A DNA stretch of 64,000 nucleotides, taken from positions 124,001 to 188,000 of the forward strand of contig DATAJS010000003.1 in NCBI GenBank assembly GCA_036262035.1. The letters are read 5' to 3'. The notes under the pieces are model-generated. The model saw only the letters and a list, made by a program, of their open reading frames with translations. It had not been told where the DNA came from and made no database searches. The DNA comes from Burkholderiales bacterium. GTDB lineage: Bacteria; Pseudomonadota; Gammaproteobacteria; Burkholderiales; SG8-41. Numbering within the stretch: position 1 is the first letter of the stretch; every line of letters begins with the position of its first letter. The translations under genes were made by a program, and so were the position numbers. Below, piece after piece: positions 14,977-23,562 of this stretch.

Positions 14977-17670
14977 CTACGCGGCAGCGAGCAGGTCCCG
15001 CAGCACGTACGGCAGCACGCCGCCGTGCTTGAGGTAATCGACCTCGATGCCGGTGTCGATGCGCAGCGTCAGGGTGACTTTTTGCTGTTTGCCGTCGGCG
15101 CGCGTGATCGTCATCGTGACGTCCTGCATCGGCTCCACGTCGCCGCCGGCGATGCCTTCGATCGTGAACTGCTCGGTGCCGTCGATGCCCAGGGTCTTCA
15201 CGTCCTCGCCCGGCTTGAACTGCAGCGGCACCACACCCATGCCGATCAGGTTGGCGCGGTGGATGCGCTCGAAGCTCTTGACGATCACCGCGCGCACACC
15301 GAGGAGCTGCACGCCTTTGGCGGCCCAGTCGCGCGACGAGCCCATGCCGTAGTCGTCGCCGCCGAAGATGACCAGCGGCGTGTTGCGCTCGCGGTAGATC
15401 TCGGACGCTTCGAAGATCGTCATCTGGCTGCCGTCCGGCTGGACCTTGGTGACCGGTCCTTCGGTGCCCGGAGCGACCGCGTTGCGCAGGCGCACGTTGG
15501 CGAACGTGCCGCGCACCATCAGCTCGTGGTTGCAGCGGCGCACGCCGAAGTGGCCCCACTCCGAGGGCGGCGCGGGGAAGCGGCTCAGCCACTTGCCGGC
15601 CGGAGTACCCGGACGGATCGGGGTGGACGGGCTGATGTGGTCGGTGGTGATCGAATCGCCGAGGATCGCGAGCGCACGCGCGCCGACGATGTCGGTGACC
15701 GCGCCCGGCGTGCGCGTGACGCCGTCGAAGAACGGCGGCTCCTTGATGAACGTGGAGTTGTCGTCCCACTTGTAGACCGCGCCTTCGACGGTCGGGATCG
15801 CTTCCCACAGCGCCTTGTTGCCCGACAGGTCGCCGTACTCGCGGCGGAAGTTCTCGGCGTTCGACGCGAACTTGGCGAGCGCCGCGACTTCTGCGGCCGT
15901 CGGCCAGAGGTCCTTGAGGTACACCGGCTTGCCGTCGCTGCCGGTGCCGACCGGATCCTTGGACAGATCGGTGCGCACCGTGCCGGCGATCGCATAGGCG
16001 ACGACCAGGGGCGGGCTCGCGAGATAGTTCGCGCGCAGGTTGGCGTGGACGCGCGCTTCGAAGTTGCGGTTGCCCGAGAGCACCGCGCACGCGACCAGGT
16101 CTTTCTGCACCACCGTTTCCTCGGTCTTCGCGTCCAGCGGGCCGGCCGCGCCCATGCACGTGGTGCAGCCGTAGGCGACGACGCCGAAGCCGAGCTGCTC
16201 CAGATAGGGCAGCAGGCCCGCGTCACGCAGGTACGCGGTCACGACGCGCGATCCGGGCGCGAGCGAGGTCTTGATGCGCGGGTGCGGCTTGAGGCCTTTC
16301 TCGACCGCTTTCCTGGCGAGCAGACCCGCGGCCAGCAGCAGCGCCGGGTTGGAGGTGTTGGTGCACGAGGTGATCGACGCGATCAGCACGTCGCCGTGGC
16401 CGACGTCGAAGCCGTTGGCAGTCGCCTCGCGGCGGGTGAGATCGGCCGCGGGACGGGCGTAGCCGTTCTTGTCGACGGGCGCCGAGAACAGCGCATCGAA
16501 GTTGCGGCCGAGATCGGGCACGCTGACGCGATCCTGCGGGCGCTTCGGACCCGAGAGGCTGGGCACGATCGAGCCGAGGTCGAGCTCGATCACGCGCGTG
16601 TAGTCGATCTCGCCTTTGGCCGGCACGCCGAACATGCCCTGCGCCTTGTAGTAGGCCTCGATCGCGGACACCAGCTCCGGCGAGCGGCCGGTCATCCTGA
16701 AATACTCGAGGGTCTGCTCGTCGACCGGGAAGTAGCCCATGGTCGCGCCGTATTCGGGCGCCATGTTGGCGACGGTGCAGCGGTCGGCGGCGGTGAGCGC
16801 GGACGCGCCTTCGCCGAAGAACTCGACGAACTGGCCGACGACCTTCGCCTGCCGCATGATCTGCGTGACGGTCAGCGCGAGATCGGTGGCGGTGACCCCT
16901 TCGCGCAGCTTGCCGGTCAGGTGGCAGCCCACCACGTCCGGCGTGAGGAACGCATTGGGCTGGCCGAGCATGGCGGCTTCGGCCTCGATGCCGCCCACGC
17001 CCCAGCCGACGACGCCGATGCCGTTGACCATGGTGGTGTGCGAGTCGGTGCCGAAGACGGTGTCTGGAAACCAGACGCCGTCCTTCTCCCACACGCCTTT
17101 CGACAGGTACTCCATGTTGATCTGGTGGATGATGCCGTTGCCGGGCGGCACCACGCGCACCGTCTTGAACGCGCCCTGCGCCCACTTCACGAAGAGATAG
17201 CGCTCGGCGTTGCGCTTGAACTCGATCTCCTGGTTGCGCTGCACGGCGTCGGGGCGGTTGTGGACGTCGATCTCGACCGAGTGGTCGACCACGACGTCGA
17301 CCGGCACCAGCGGCTCGATGCTGCCGGCCGACACGCCGAGGCGCTCGGCGGCGGCGCGCATCGCCGCGAGATCGTTGAGCGTGCCGAAGCCGATCAGGTC
17401 CTGCAGCACCACGCGCACCGCGATGAAAGGAATCTCGGTGGTGCGCGCGCCGTTGGCCTGCCATGCGGCGAGCGCCTTGACGTGGTCTTCGGTGACGCGC
17501 TTGCCGTCGCACTGACGCACCAGCGCTTCGAGCACGACGCGCAAGCTGCGCGGCATGCGCGACACCTTGCCGAGGCCCGCGGCTTCGAGCGCCGCGAGCG
17601 AGTGATATCTGCCGGTCTTGCCGGGCGACGGGGTGAATTGAGTGAGCGTTTTGAACGTGTTGTCGGTCAT
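14977..17670 (-). CDS. acnA: Aconitate hydratase, AcnA/IRP1-like
   Basis: An 897-residue [4Fe-4S] hydro-lyase that interconverts citrate, cis-aconitate and isocitrate in the cytosol. Cluster cysteines are Cys436 (SITSCTNTSNP), Cys502 and Cys505 (GCTTCMG). The domain 4 swivel starts near residue 690 with GDSITTDHISP and carries GMGSSRDWAAKG. Two family positions differ from common AcnA: GCTTCMGAAGPL replaces GCTTCIGNSGPL, and GVRRCNHELMVRGTF replaces the usual SRRGNHEVMMRGTF. This may be a divergent AcnA copy or one adapted to a related tricarboxylate. It starts 16 bases after an acyl-CoA dehydrogenase gene, an unusual partner for a housekeeping aconitase. AGGGGT serves as ribosome-binding site. 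Confidence 0.9.
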   Translation of the reverse strand: MTDNTFKTLTQFTPSPGKTGRYHSLAALEAAGLGKVSRMPRSLRVVLEALVRQCDGKRVTEDHVKALAAWQANGARTTEIPFIAVRVVLQDLIGFGTLNDLAAMRAAAERLGVSAGSIEPLVPVDVVVDHSVEIDVHNRPDAVQRNQEIEFKRNAERYLFVKWAQGAFKTVRVVPPGNGIIHQINMEYLSKGVWEKDGVWFPDTVFGTDSHTTMVNGIGVVGWGVGGIEAEAAMLGQPNAFLTPDVVGCHLTGKLREGVTATDLALTVTQIMRQAKVVGQFVEFFGEGASALTAADRCTVANMAPEYGATMGYFPVDEQTLEYFRMTGRSPELVSAIEAYYKAQGMFGVPAKGEIDYTRVIELDLGSIVPSLSGPKRPQDRVSVPDLGRNFDALFSAPVDKNGYARPAADLTRREATANGFDVGHGDVLIASITSCTNTSNPALLLAAGLLARKAVEKGLKPHPRIKTSLAPGSRVVTAYLRDAGLLPYLEQLGFGVVAYGCTTCMGAAGPLDAKTEETVVQKDLVACAVLSGNRNFEARVHANLRANYLASPPLVVAYAIAGTVRTDLSKDPVGTGSDGKPVYLKDLWPTAAEVAALAKFASNAENFRREYGDLSGNKALWEAIPTVEGAVYKWDDNSTFIKEPPFFDGVTRTPGAVTDIVGARALAILGDSITTDHISPSTPIRPGTPAGKWLSRFPAPPSEWGHFGVRRCNHELMVRGTFANVRLRNAVAPGTEGPVTKVQPDGSQMTIFEASEIYRERNTPLVIFGGDDYGMGSSRDWAAKGVQLLGVRAVIVKSFERIHRANLIGMGVVPLQFKPGEDVKTLGIDGTEQFTIEGIAGGDVEPMQDVTMTITRADGKQQKVTLTLRIDTGIEVDYLKHGGVLPYVLRDLLAAA

Positions 17671-17686
17671 CGGGTACCCCTAGAAG

Positions 17687-18847
17687 TCAGAGTTGTTTGG
17701 GCGGCCGCGGCGGGCGCTGAGAGAAACGCCGCTCGAAAATGATCTCGGCCAGCCGGTTCTTCATCATCTCGATCGAGCCGCCTGCGATCATCCAGCCGCG
17801 CGAGCGGCGCAGGCAGTACGAAACCAGCGTGTCTTCGGTGTAGCCGAGGCCGCCCATCACCTGCATGGCCTCGTTCGCGATGTCGAAGCCCACCTGGTTG
17901 CACATGAGCTTGGCGATCGTCATCTCGTCCACGGCCGGAAAACCGCGGTCGGCGTTGGTGGCCGCACGGTAGAGCAGCAGCTGCGCTGCGTCGAGCTTCA
18001 CTTTCATGTCCGCGAACTTCCACTGCAAACCCTGGAATTCGCAGAGCGGACGGCCGAACTGCCTGCGCTCCAGCGCGTAGGTGCGCGCGAGATCAAAGCA
18101 GTAGCGTCCGTAGGCGAGCGAGCGCGCGGCGTTGCCGCAGCGCTCGGCGTTGAAGCCCGAGATCTGTTTCTTGAAACCGCCCGCGGGCAGGAGCACGTCC
18201 TCGGGCGGCACGTAGACGTTGTCGAAGAAGATCGGCGCCCATTCGTTGCCCGACATGAACTTCGACTCTTTGCCGATGGAAAAGCCGGGCGCGTTGCGCC
18301 TGAGCATCACCGACCCTATGCCTGCGACCCCCGGGCCGTAGCGCACGTACACGAGGTAGATGTCGGCGTGCGGGTTGGGGAAGACTTTCGAGCCGTTGAT
18401 GCGCCAGCCTTCGCCGTCGGGCGTCGCGGTCGTTTTCAGATCGGTGGTCGCGGAGCCCGCGTCGGGCTCGGTCATGCCGACCGCGATGACTTCCTCCGCG
18501 CGCAGCACGGGCGCGAGAAAGCGCTCCTTCTGGTCTGCGTTGGCGAATGCCGCCAGCGTGCGGATCGCGCCGAAGTTGCCTTCCTGGATGACGTCGGCGC
18601 TGCGCGGGCAGAATTTCGCGATCTCTTCGATCGCGATGACGGCATCCATCACGGTGCCGCCGGCGCCGCCGTCTTCTTCGGGGAGAAGGATGCCGAGCAG
18701 GCCGGCCTCGGCCATCTTCTTCGCGATGTCGTGGGGAAACTCGGAGGAGTGCGCGCGCTCGAGCGCGCCTTCGGCGAGCTCCTTGCGCGCGAACGCGGCG
18801 ACCGAGTCGCGGAACATCTGCTGCTGTTCCGTGAGTGCGAAATCCAT
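17687..18847 (-). CDS. Acyl-CoA dehydrogenase
   Basis: A 386-residue flavoenzyme. The N-terminal helical domain (MDFALTEQQQMFRDSVAAF) is followed by the FAD/substrate segment VGMTEPDAGSATTDL near residue 125, INGSKVFPNPH, and the C-terminal four-helix bundle with QVMGGLGYTED. The loop that holds the catalytic glutamate in medium-chain enzymes (Y-E-G-T) reads M-I-A-G-G-S here, so the base is either absent or, as in long-chain and isovaleryl-CoA dehydrogenases, located elsewhere. Substrate is unknown. The gene is upstream of aconitase on the same strand and divergent from an enoyl-CoA hydratase; the three may form a beta-oxidation-like module with the synthetase at 19699. Confidence 0.9.
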   Translation of the reverse strand: MDFALTEQQQMFRDSVAAFARKELAEGALERAHSSEFPHDIAKKMAEAGLLGILLPEEDGGAGGTVMDAVIAIEEIAKFCPRSADVIQEGNFGAIRTLAAFANADQKERFLAPVLRAEEVIAVGMTEPDAGSATTDLKTTATPDGEGWRINGSKVFPNPHADIYLVYVRYGPGVAGIGSVMLRRNAPGFSIGKESKFMSGNEWAPIFFDNVYVPPEDVLLPAGGFKKQISGFNAERCGNAARSLAYGRYCFDLARTYALERRQFGRPLCEFQGLQWKFADMKVKLDAAQLLLYRAATNADRGFPAVDEMTIAKLMCNQVGFDIANEAMQVMGGLGYTEDTLVSYCLRRSRGWMIAGGSIEMMKNRLAEIIFERRFSQRPPRPPKQL

Positions 18848-18956
18848 ACTGCGAACTCCGAGGGGTTTCCTGCTGGCGCGCTTCGAGGGGGCGCGAGGTT
18901 GAGTGGTGCCTCGAAAGCAACTAGTATCTGCGCCCTGATTTTACTTCAGCGCGACC

Positions 18957-19664
18957 ATGGACGACCAACTCAAGATCGAGCGCCGCGCCGCCGCACTGTG
19001 GATGACGCTCAACCGGGCCGACAAAGCGAACGCGCTTGCCGTCGGCATGATGGAAGGCGCGGTGAAGGCGCTGCGTGACGCGGCGGTCGACGATTCGATC
19101 GAGGCCGTCGTGCTCACCGCCGCCGGCGAGCGCGCTTTCTGCGCGGGCGTGGACGTACGCGAGCAGCCCGCGGACGGCGACGCGGCCGCGCATCGCAAGC
19201 GCCGCTCCGCGGCGCTCGCCGCGTTCATCGACGCGGTCGTGGATACGCCCAAGCCTGTCGTCGCGGCGCTCAACGGCATCGCGAGCGGGGGCGGCGGCAT
19301 GCTCGCGCTGCTCGCCGATTACCGAGTCGCCGTGGACAGCGCGGCGATCGCGCTGCCCGAGATCAACCTCGGCATCTCGACCTTCATCGGCGCCGAGATC
19401 GCGATGGAGATCGGCGGTCTCGCGCTCGCGACCGACCTGGTGCAGACCGGGCGGCGCATGTCCGCGGACGAAGCGTTCGCGCGCGGCCTGTTGAACCGCG
19501 TCGTGCCGCGCATCGAGCTGGAAGCCGCCGCGGCGCAGGCCGCGGCCGAGCTCGCGGGCAAGGACGGCAAGGCGTTCGCCGCGAACAAGGCGTGGCTCAA
19601 TCGCCGCGTGAAGCGGGTGCTGGCGGAGGCGCGCGAGGAACACGAAAGGCATAGAAAAAAGTGA
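18957..19664 (+). CDS. Enoyl-CoA hydratase/isomerase-family (crotonase) protein
   Basis: A compact 235-residue crotonase. The first oxyanion-hole strand is AFCAGVDV near residue 62, the second is NGIASGGGGMLALLAD near residue 106, followed by LPEINLGI with the retained glutamate near residue 139. The other catalytic glutamate of typical hydratases, expected within GGGGM, is replaced by methionine, so isomerase, hydrolase or lyase chemistry is possible. It is divergent from the acyl-CoA dehydrogenase, with 109 bp for two promoters, and an ADP-forming synthetase gene follows after 34 bp. Confidence 0.88.
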   Translation: MDDQLKIERRAAALWMTLNRADKANALAVGMMEGAVKALRDAAVDDSIEAVVLTAAGERAFCAGVDVREQPADGDAAAHRKRRSAALAAFIDAVVDTPKPVVAALNGIASGGGGMLALLADYRVAVDSAAIALPEINLGISTFIGAEIAMEIGGLALATDLVQTGRRMSADEAFARGLLNRVVPRIELEAAAAQAAAELAGKDGKAFAANKAWLNRRVKRVLAEAREEHERHRKK

Positions 19665-19702
19665 CGGATGAAACGGTGACGGGTAAAGCGGTGACGGAAT
19701 GA
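19663..19702. repeat. Short imperfect tandem repeat between two genes
   Basis: GTGACGG occurs three times in 33 bases (GTGACGGATGAAAC, GTGACGGGTAAAGC, GTGACGGAATGAAAC), covering the end of the crotonase gene and the start region of the synthetase gene. The last unit contributes the synthetase start ATG. Slippage here could move or duplicate the start codon. Confidence 0.6.
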
Positions 19703-21822
19703 AACAGTTCGACAGGTTGTTCAATGCACGCGCGATCGCGGTCGTCGGCGTGTCCGAAGACCCGGTGCGCCCGGGATCGCAGACGGTGCACACGCTGCTG
19801 CGCAACGGCTACAAAGGCCGCATCTATCCGGTCAATCCGAAGTACCCCGATTTCGAAGGGATGAAGTGCTACCCGTCGATCGCCGCGATCGAAGACGAGA
19901 TCGACGTGGTGGTGATCGGCGTGCCGGCCCGCGGCGTGATACCGGTGATCGAGGAGTGCGCCGCGAAGCGAGTGCCGTTCGCGGTGGTGCTCTCGGGCGG
20001 ATTCCGCGAGAGCGGCCCCGAAGGCATCGAGCGCCAGGACCGCATGCTCGCGATCGCGCGCGCAGCCGGCATGCGCATCGTCGGACCGAACTGTCTCGGC
20101 CTCGCGAACATCCACGACGACGTCTACGCGGCGTTCGGCAGCATCACGCGTGATCCCAGGCTCGAGAAAGGCTCGGTCTCGCTGGTCACGCAGAGCGGCG
20201 GCTTCGGCTACAGCATCGCGCTCGCGTGCTGGACCGCGCACATCGGCTTTTCCAAGGTCATCGCGGTCGGCAACGAAGCCGACATCGGCGTCGTCGAGTT
20301 CATCGACGGGCTGCTCGACGACGACAAGACCGAGATCATCGTCGCCTACATCGAAGGTCTCGCCAACGGCCGCGCCTTGCTGGAAGTGGGCCGGCGCGCG
20401 CTGGCGGCGGGCAAGCCGGTCCTCGTGTGGAAAGGCGGCGTGACCGCGCAGGGCGCGCACGCGGCGGCTTCACACACGGCCAACCTCACCGGCAGCTACG
20501 ACTACTATCGCGCGATGTTCGAGCAGTCGGGCATCGTCGAGATCCGTGAGATCCACGAGGTGGTGGATGCGATCAAGGCATTCCGGTCGGGCCGCTTCCC
20601 GATGGGCAGGCGTTGCGCGGTGATGGGCGGCTCGGGCGGGTCGGCGATCGTCTTCGCGGACGCCGCTGAGCGCGCGGGGCTCACGCTCGCGACATTCACC
20701 GCAGAGACCGAGCGCAAGCTGTGGACGGTCGTGCCGGCGATCGGGGCGGTGCACAACCCGGTGGATTTCACCGCGGGCTATATCCACGGCGGCAATCGAG
20801 AAAAGTTCAGGACCGCGGTGCAGACCGTGCTCGACGATCCCGGCGTCGACGCGCTGTGCGTGAACTTCGCGACGGTCGGGGGCGCCGGCGGTCTCGCCGG
20901 CGCGGAAGTGCTGCGCGACATCGCGCAGAAGACCGACAAGCCGATCGTCGTCTTCCTGTCGGTGCCCGAGCCCCATACGGCCGGGGCGCTGCCGGTGTTC
21001 GAAGCGGCGGGCATCCCGGTGCTGCCGTCGCCGGGAAGGGCCGCGCAGGCGATCGCCACGCTCGCTCGCTACCGCGAAGCTCAGGCGCGGGTAGCCGAAG
21101 GCGCCGCGGCGTTTTCGTCGGATGAGGACCTGCCGCAGGCCATGCGCCCGGCGCTGCTCCGCAACGCCGTCGGCACGCTGTCGGAATCCGATTCGAAAGG
21201 CATCCTGCAAGGCATCGGCATCGACTGCACGCGCGACGTGCTCACGCGCTCGGTCGGCGACATGCCGCTCGACACGCTGCGCGCACCCTACGCGGTTAAG
21301 ATCGTGTCCGCCGACATCCCGCACAAGACCGAGATCGGCGGGGTCAAGCTCAACGTGAGCGCGGACGATCTCGCCGAGGCGGTCGAAGCAGTGAGGACCA
21401 ACGCGCGCACCCGCGCGCCGGGCGCGCACGTGGACGGCGTGCTGGTCTCGGAGATGATCACCGGCGGCTTCGAGCTCATCGCCGGCGTGGTGAACGACGT
21501 CGTGTTCGGGCCGGTGGTGGTCGTCGGCGCCGGCGGCATACACGCCGAGATGTTGCGCGACACCGCGTCCAGGCTTGCGCCTTTCGACGAGGCGACGGCG
21601 AGGGCGATGCTCGACGAGCTGCGCTGCAGGCCGATCCTGAACGGCGTGCGCGGCGCGCCGGCGCTCGACGTCGGCGCGGTGGCGCGCGCGCTCGCGGCGC
21701 TGTCGCGCTTCGCGTGGGCGAACCGCGACGTGATCGCGGAGATCGACATCAATCCGTTGTTCGCCCTGCCGAACGCGGCGGTGGCGGCGGATGCGTTGAT
21801 CGTGACGAAGCGGACGGGTTAG
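19699..21822 (+). CDS. Acyl-CoA synthetase (ADP/NDP-forming), acetate-CoA ligase type
   Basis: A 707-residue homologue of the protein at 11720, with the same domain order: CoA-binding Rossmann fold (AVVGVSEDPVRPG), ligase domain with phospho-histidine His259 in A-S-H-T-A-N, and C-terminal ATP-grasp (YAVKIVSADIPHKTEIGGVKLNV). It should activate a carboxylic acid to its CoA thioester with release of ADP. The two copies differ enough in the ligase domain to expect different acids. Being downstream of the crotonase and near an acyl-CoA dehydrogenase, it probably opens a CoA-dependent degradation route. The last 19 bases of the gene are part of a 141-bp unit repeated three times. Confidence 0.93.
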   Translation: MKQFDRLFNARAIAVVGVSEDPVRPGSQTVHTLLRNGYKGRIYPVNPKYPDFEGMKCYPSIAAIEDEIDVVVIGVPARGVIPVIEECAAKRVPFAVVLSGGFRESGPEGIERQDRMLAIARAAGMRIVGPNCLGLANIHDDVYAAFGSITRDPRLEKGSVSLVTQSGGFGYSIALACWTAHIGFSKVIAVGNEADIGVVEFIDGLLDDDKTEIIVAYIEGLANGRALLEVGRRALAAGKPVLVWKGGVTAQGAHAAASHTANLTGSYDYYRAMFEQSGIVEIREIHEVVDAIKAFRSGRFPMGRRCAVMGGSGGSAIVFADAAERAGLTLATFTAETERKLWTVVPAIGAVHNPVDFTAGYIHGGNREKFRTAVQTVLDDPGVDALCVNFATVGGAGGLAGAEVLRDIAQKTDKPIVVFLSVPEPHTAGALPVFEAAGIPVLPSPGRAAQAIATLARYREAQARVAEGAAAFSSDEDLPQAMRPALLRNAVGTLSESDSKGILQGIGIDCTRDVLTRSVGDMPLDTLRAPYAVKIVSADIPHKTEIGGVKLNVSADDLAEAVEAVRTNARTRAPGAHVDGVLVSEMITGGFELIAGVVNDVVFGPVVVVGAGGIHAEMLRDTASRLAPFDEATARAMLDELRCRPILNGVRGAPALDVGAVARALAALSRFAWANRDVIAEIDINPLFALPNAAVAADALIVTKRTG

Positions 21823-22208
21823 ACGATCGTCATTCCCGCGAAGGCGGGAATCCATTCTGAAGTTGCGACTCGAACATGGATTCCCGATCCGCTCCCGCTA
21901 TCGCGGGGTCGGGACTGACGATTCGGCGAGTCCCGTAGGGATCTGACGAAGCGGACGGGTTAGACGATCGTCATTCCCGCGAAGGCGGGAATCCATCTTG
22001 ACGTTGCGACTCGACAATGGATTCCCGATCCGCTCCCGCTGTCGCGGGGTCGGGAATGACGATTCGACGAGTCCCGTAGGGATCTGACGAAGCGGACGGG
22101 TTAGACGATCGTCGTTCCCGCGAAGGCGGGAATCCATTCTGAAGTTGCGACTCGACAATGGATTCCCGATCCGCTCCCGCTATCGCGGGGTCGGGAATGA
22201 CGATTCGG
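21804..22208. repeat. Threefold 141-bp tandem repeat containing a gene end plus a family B palindrome
   Basis: Each unit starts GACGAAGCGGACGGGTTAG (21804, 21945, 22086) and continues with CGATCGTCATTCCCGCG, GGAATCCA, TGGATTCCCG and a GGGAATGACGATTCG end. The first 19 bases of the unit are the last codons and stop of the synthetase gene, so the gene end was copied along with the repeat. The third unit breaks off just before the AhpD stop codon. Units differ at only a few bases. Confidence 0.93.
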
Positions 22209-22212
22209 CGAG

Positions 22213-22737
22213 TTACGCGCCTTCCGCCTCCAGCGCCAGCGCCGCTGCGGTCACCACCGCCGCGATGCGGCCGACATCGCGCAGCTGCTGCGCCGTCAGA
22301 CCGTTCTCCTTGAGCATCTTGTAGTGCGACTGCACGCAGAAGTGGCACTTGCCGACGATGCTCGCGGCGAGGGCGAAGAGCTCGAAGCGCTTCTTGTCGA
22401 CGCCGCCGTGCGTGGCGTAGGCGTTCATGCGCAGCTCGGCGCGCTGGCTCTTCAGATCGGGATCGTCGGCCATCTCGACGTACGGATACCAGACGTTGTT
22501 CATGCCCATCAGCGCCGCGGCCTGCAGCGCCGCGTTCGCGTCGGTGTCCGAGAGCTGGCCCGAGCCGCGGATCGCGTCGACGATCGTCTTGGAGCGCGCC
22601 GCATAAGCGGCCGCGAGGCCCGCGCCGAGGGCATCGGCCGCGTCGAGGCTGCTGCGCGCCAGCACCCCGTCGAGGTTGAGCCTGATGTCTTTTGCGTAAT
22701 CGGGAATGCGCTCCTTGAGCGCGTTCAGGAAGTCCAT
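22213..22737 (-). CDS. ahpD: Alkyl hydroperoxidase AhpD
   Basis: A 174-residue all-alpha protein of the carboxymuconolactone decarboxylase/AhpD family. The redox motif C-H-F-C-V-Q-S-H gives Cys131, Cys134 and His138, with Glu119 at the proton-relay position; this spacing matches AhpD of Mycobacterium tuberculosis. AhpD reduces the resolving cysteines of AhpC, using lipoamide-linked electrons in the known case. It is 93 bp downstream of ahpC on the same strand, with a terminator-like hairpin between, so its level may be lower than that of AhpC. AGAGGAG precedes the ATG. Confidence 0.93.
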   Translation of the reverse strand: MDFLNALKERIPDYAKDIRLNLDGVLARSSLDAADALGAGLAAAYAARSKTIVDAIRGSGQLSDTDANAALQAAALMGMNNVWYPYVEMADDPDLKSQRAELRMNAYATHGGVDKKRFELFALAASIVGKCHFCVQSHYKMLKENGLTAQQLRDVGRIAAVVTAAALALEAEGA

Positions 22738-22754
22738 GTTGTCTCCTCTGAAAC

Positions 22755-22784
22755 GAAAACGCCCTCACCGCGACGGTGAAGGCG
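22755..22784 (-). terminator. Terminator/attenuator hairpin between ahpC and ahpD
   Basis: CGCCTTCACCG and CGGTGAGGGCG form a stem with a 3-nt loop, followed on the minus strand by GTTTTCG. A second hairpin, CGCGCCGTG / CACGGCGCG (22796-22819), stands directly before it. Together they would let only part of the ahpC transcript continue into ahpD. Confidence 0.6.
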
Positions 22785-22830
22785 CCTGGGTGAGTCGCGC
22801 CGTGACGGACCACGGCGCGCGGTTCACGTC

Positions 22831-23382
<552 letters not shown>

Positions 23383-23469
23383 AAATTGCGTGTTCCTTTA
23401 CCTGTGGTTGCTTCGAGAACAGCTTCGTCCCGAGACTTCGAAGATACGGCATACGCCCCGATAGGGGAA

Positions 23470-23506
23470 GTTGACTTTTTGTATCGAGGCGATAGATGCA
23501 TCCTAT
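23470..23506. promoter_or_regulatory. OxyR-type binding site upstream of ahpC
   Basis: Four tetrads with 7-nt spacers fit the OxyR pattern: GTTG (23470-23473, weak), GTAT (23481-23484), ATAG (23492-23495) and CTAT (23503-23506). The last pair, ATAG-N7-CTAT, is a perfect match to the established half-site arrangement. It is 88-124 bp before the ahpC start and could also affect the divergent DUF2971 gene. Confidence 0.7.
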
Positions 23507-23521
23507 AGAGGGCTGCAAGCG

Positions 23522-23540
23522 GCGCCCGTTCGGCGGGCGC
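23522..23540. terminator. Hairpin in the leader of the DUF2971 gene
   Basis: GCGCCCG and CGGGCGC pair around TTCGG, followed by ATTTCTT. It lies 22 bp before the DUF2971 start codon. It may be an attenuator or simply block readthrough; no leader peptide is evident. Confidence 0.45.
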
Positions 23541-23562
23541 ATTTCTTGCGGCATGTAAAGCC

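Noticed and set aside
15025-17742. Plus-strand open frame of about 905 codons opposite aconitase
   Set aside because: The opposite strand encodes a complete aconitase with all cluster cysteines, while this frame shows only low-complexity basic sequence.
21804-22208. CRISPR or prophage attachment array
   Set aside because: The period of 141 bp is filled by near-identical sequence including a gene end; there are no variable spacers, integrase or tRNA.
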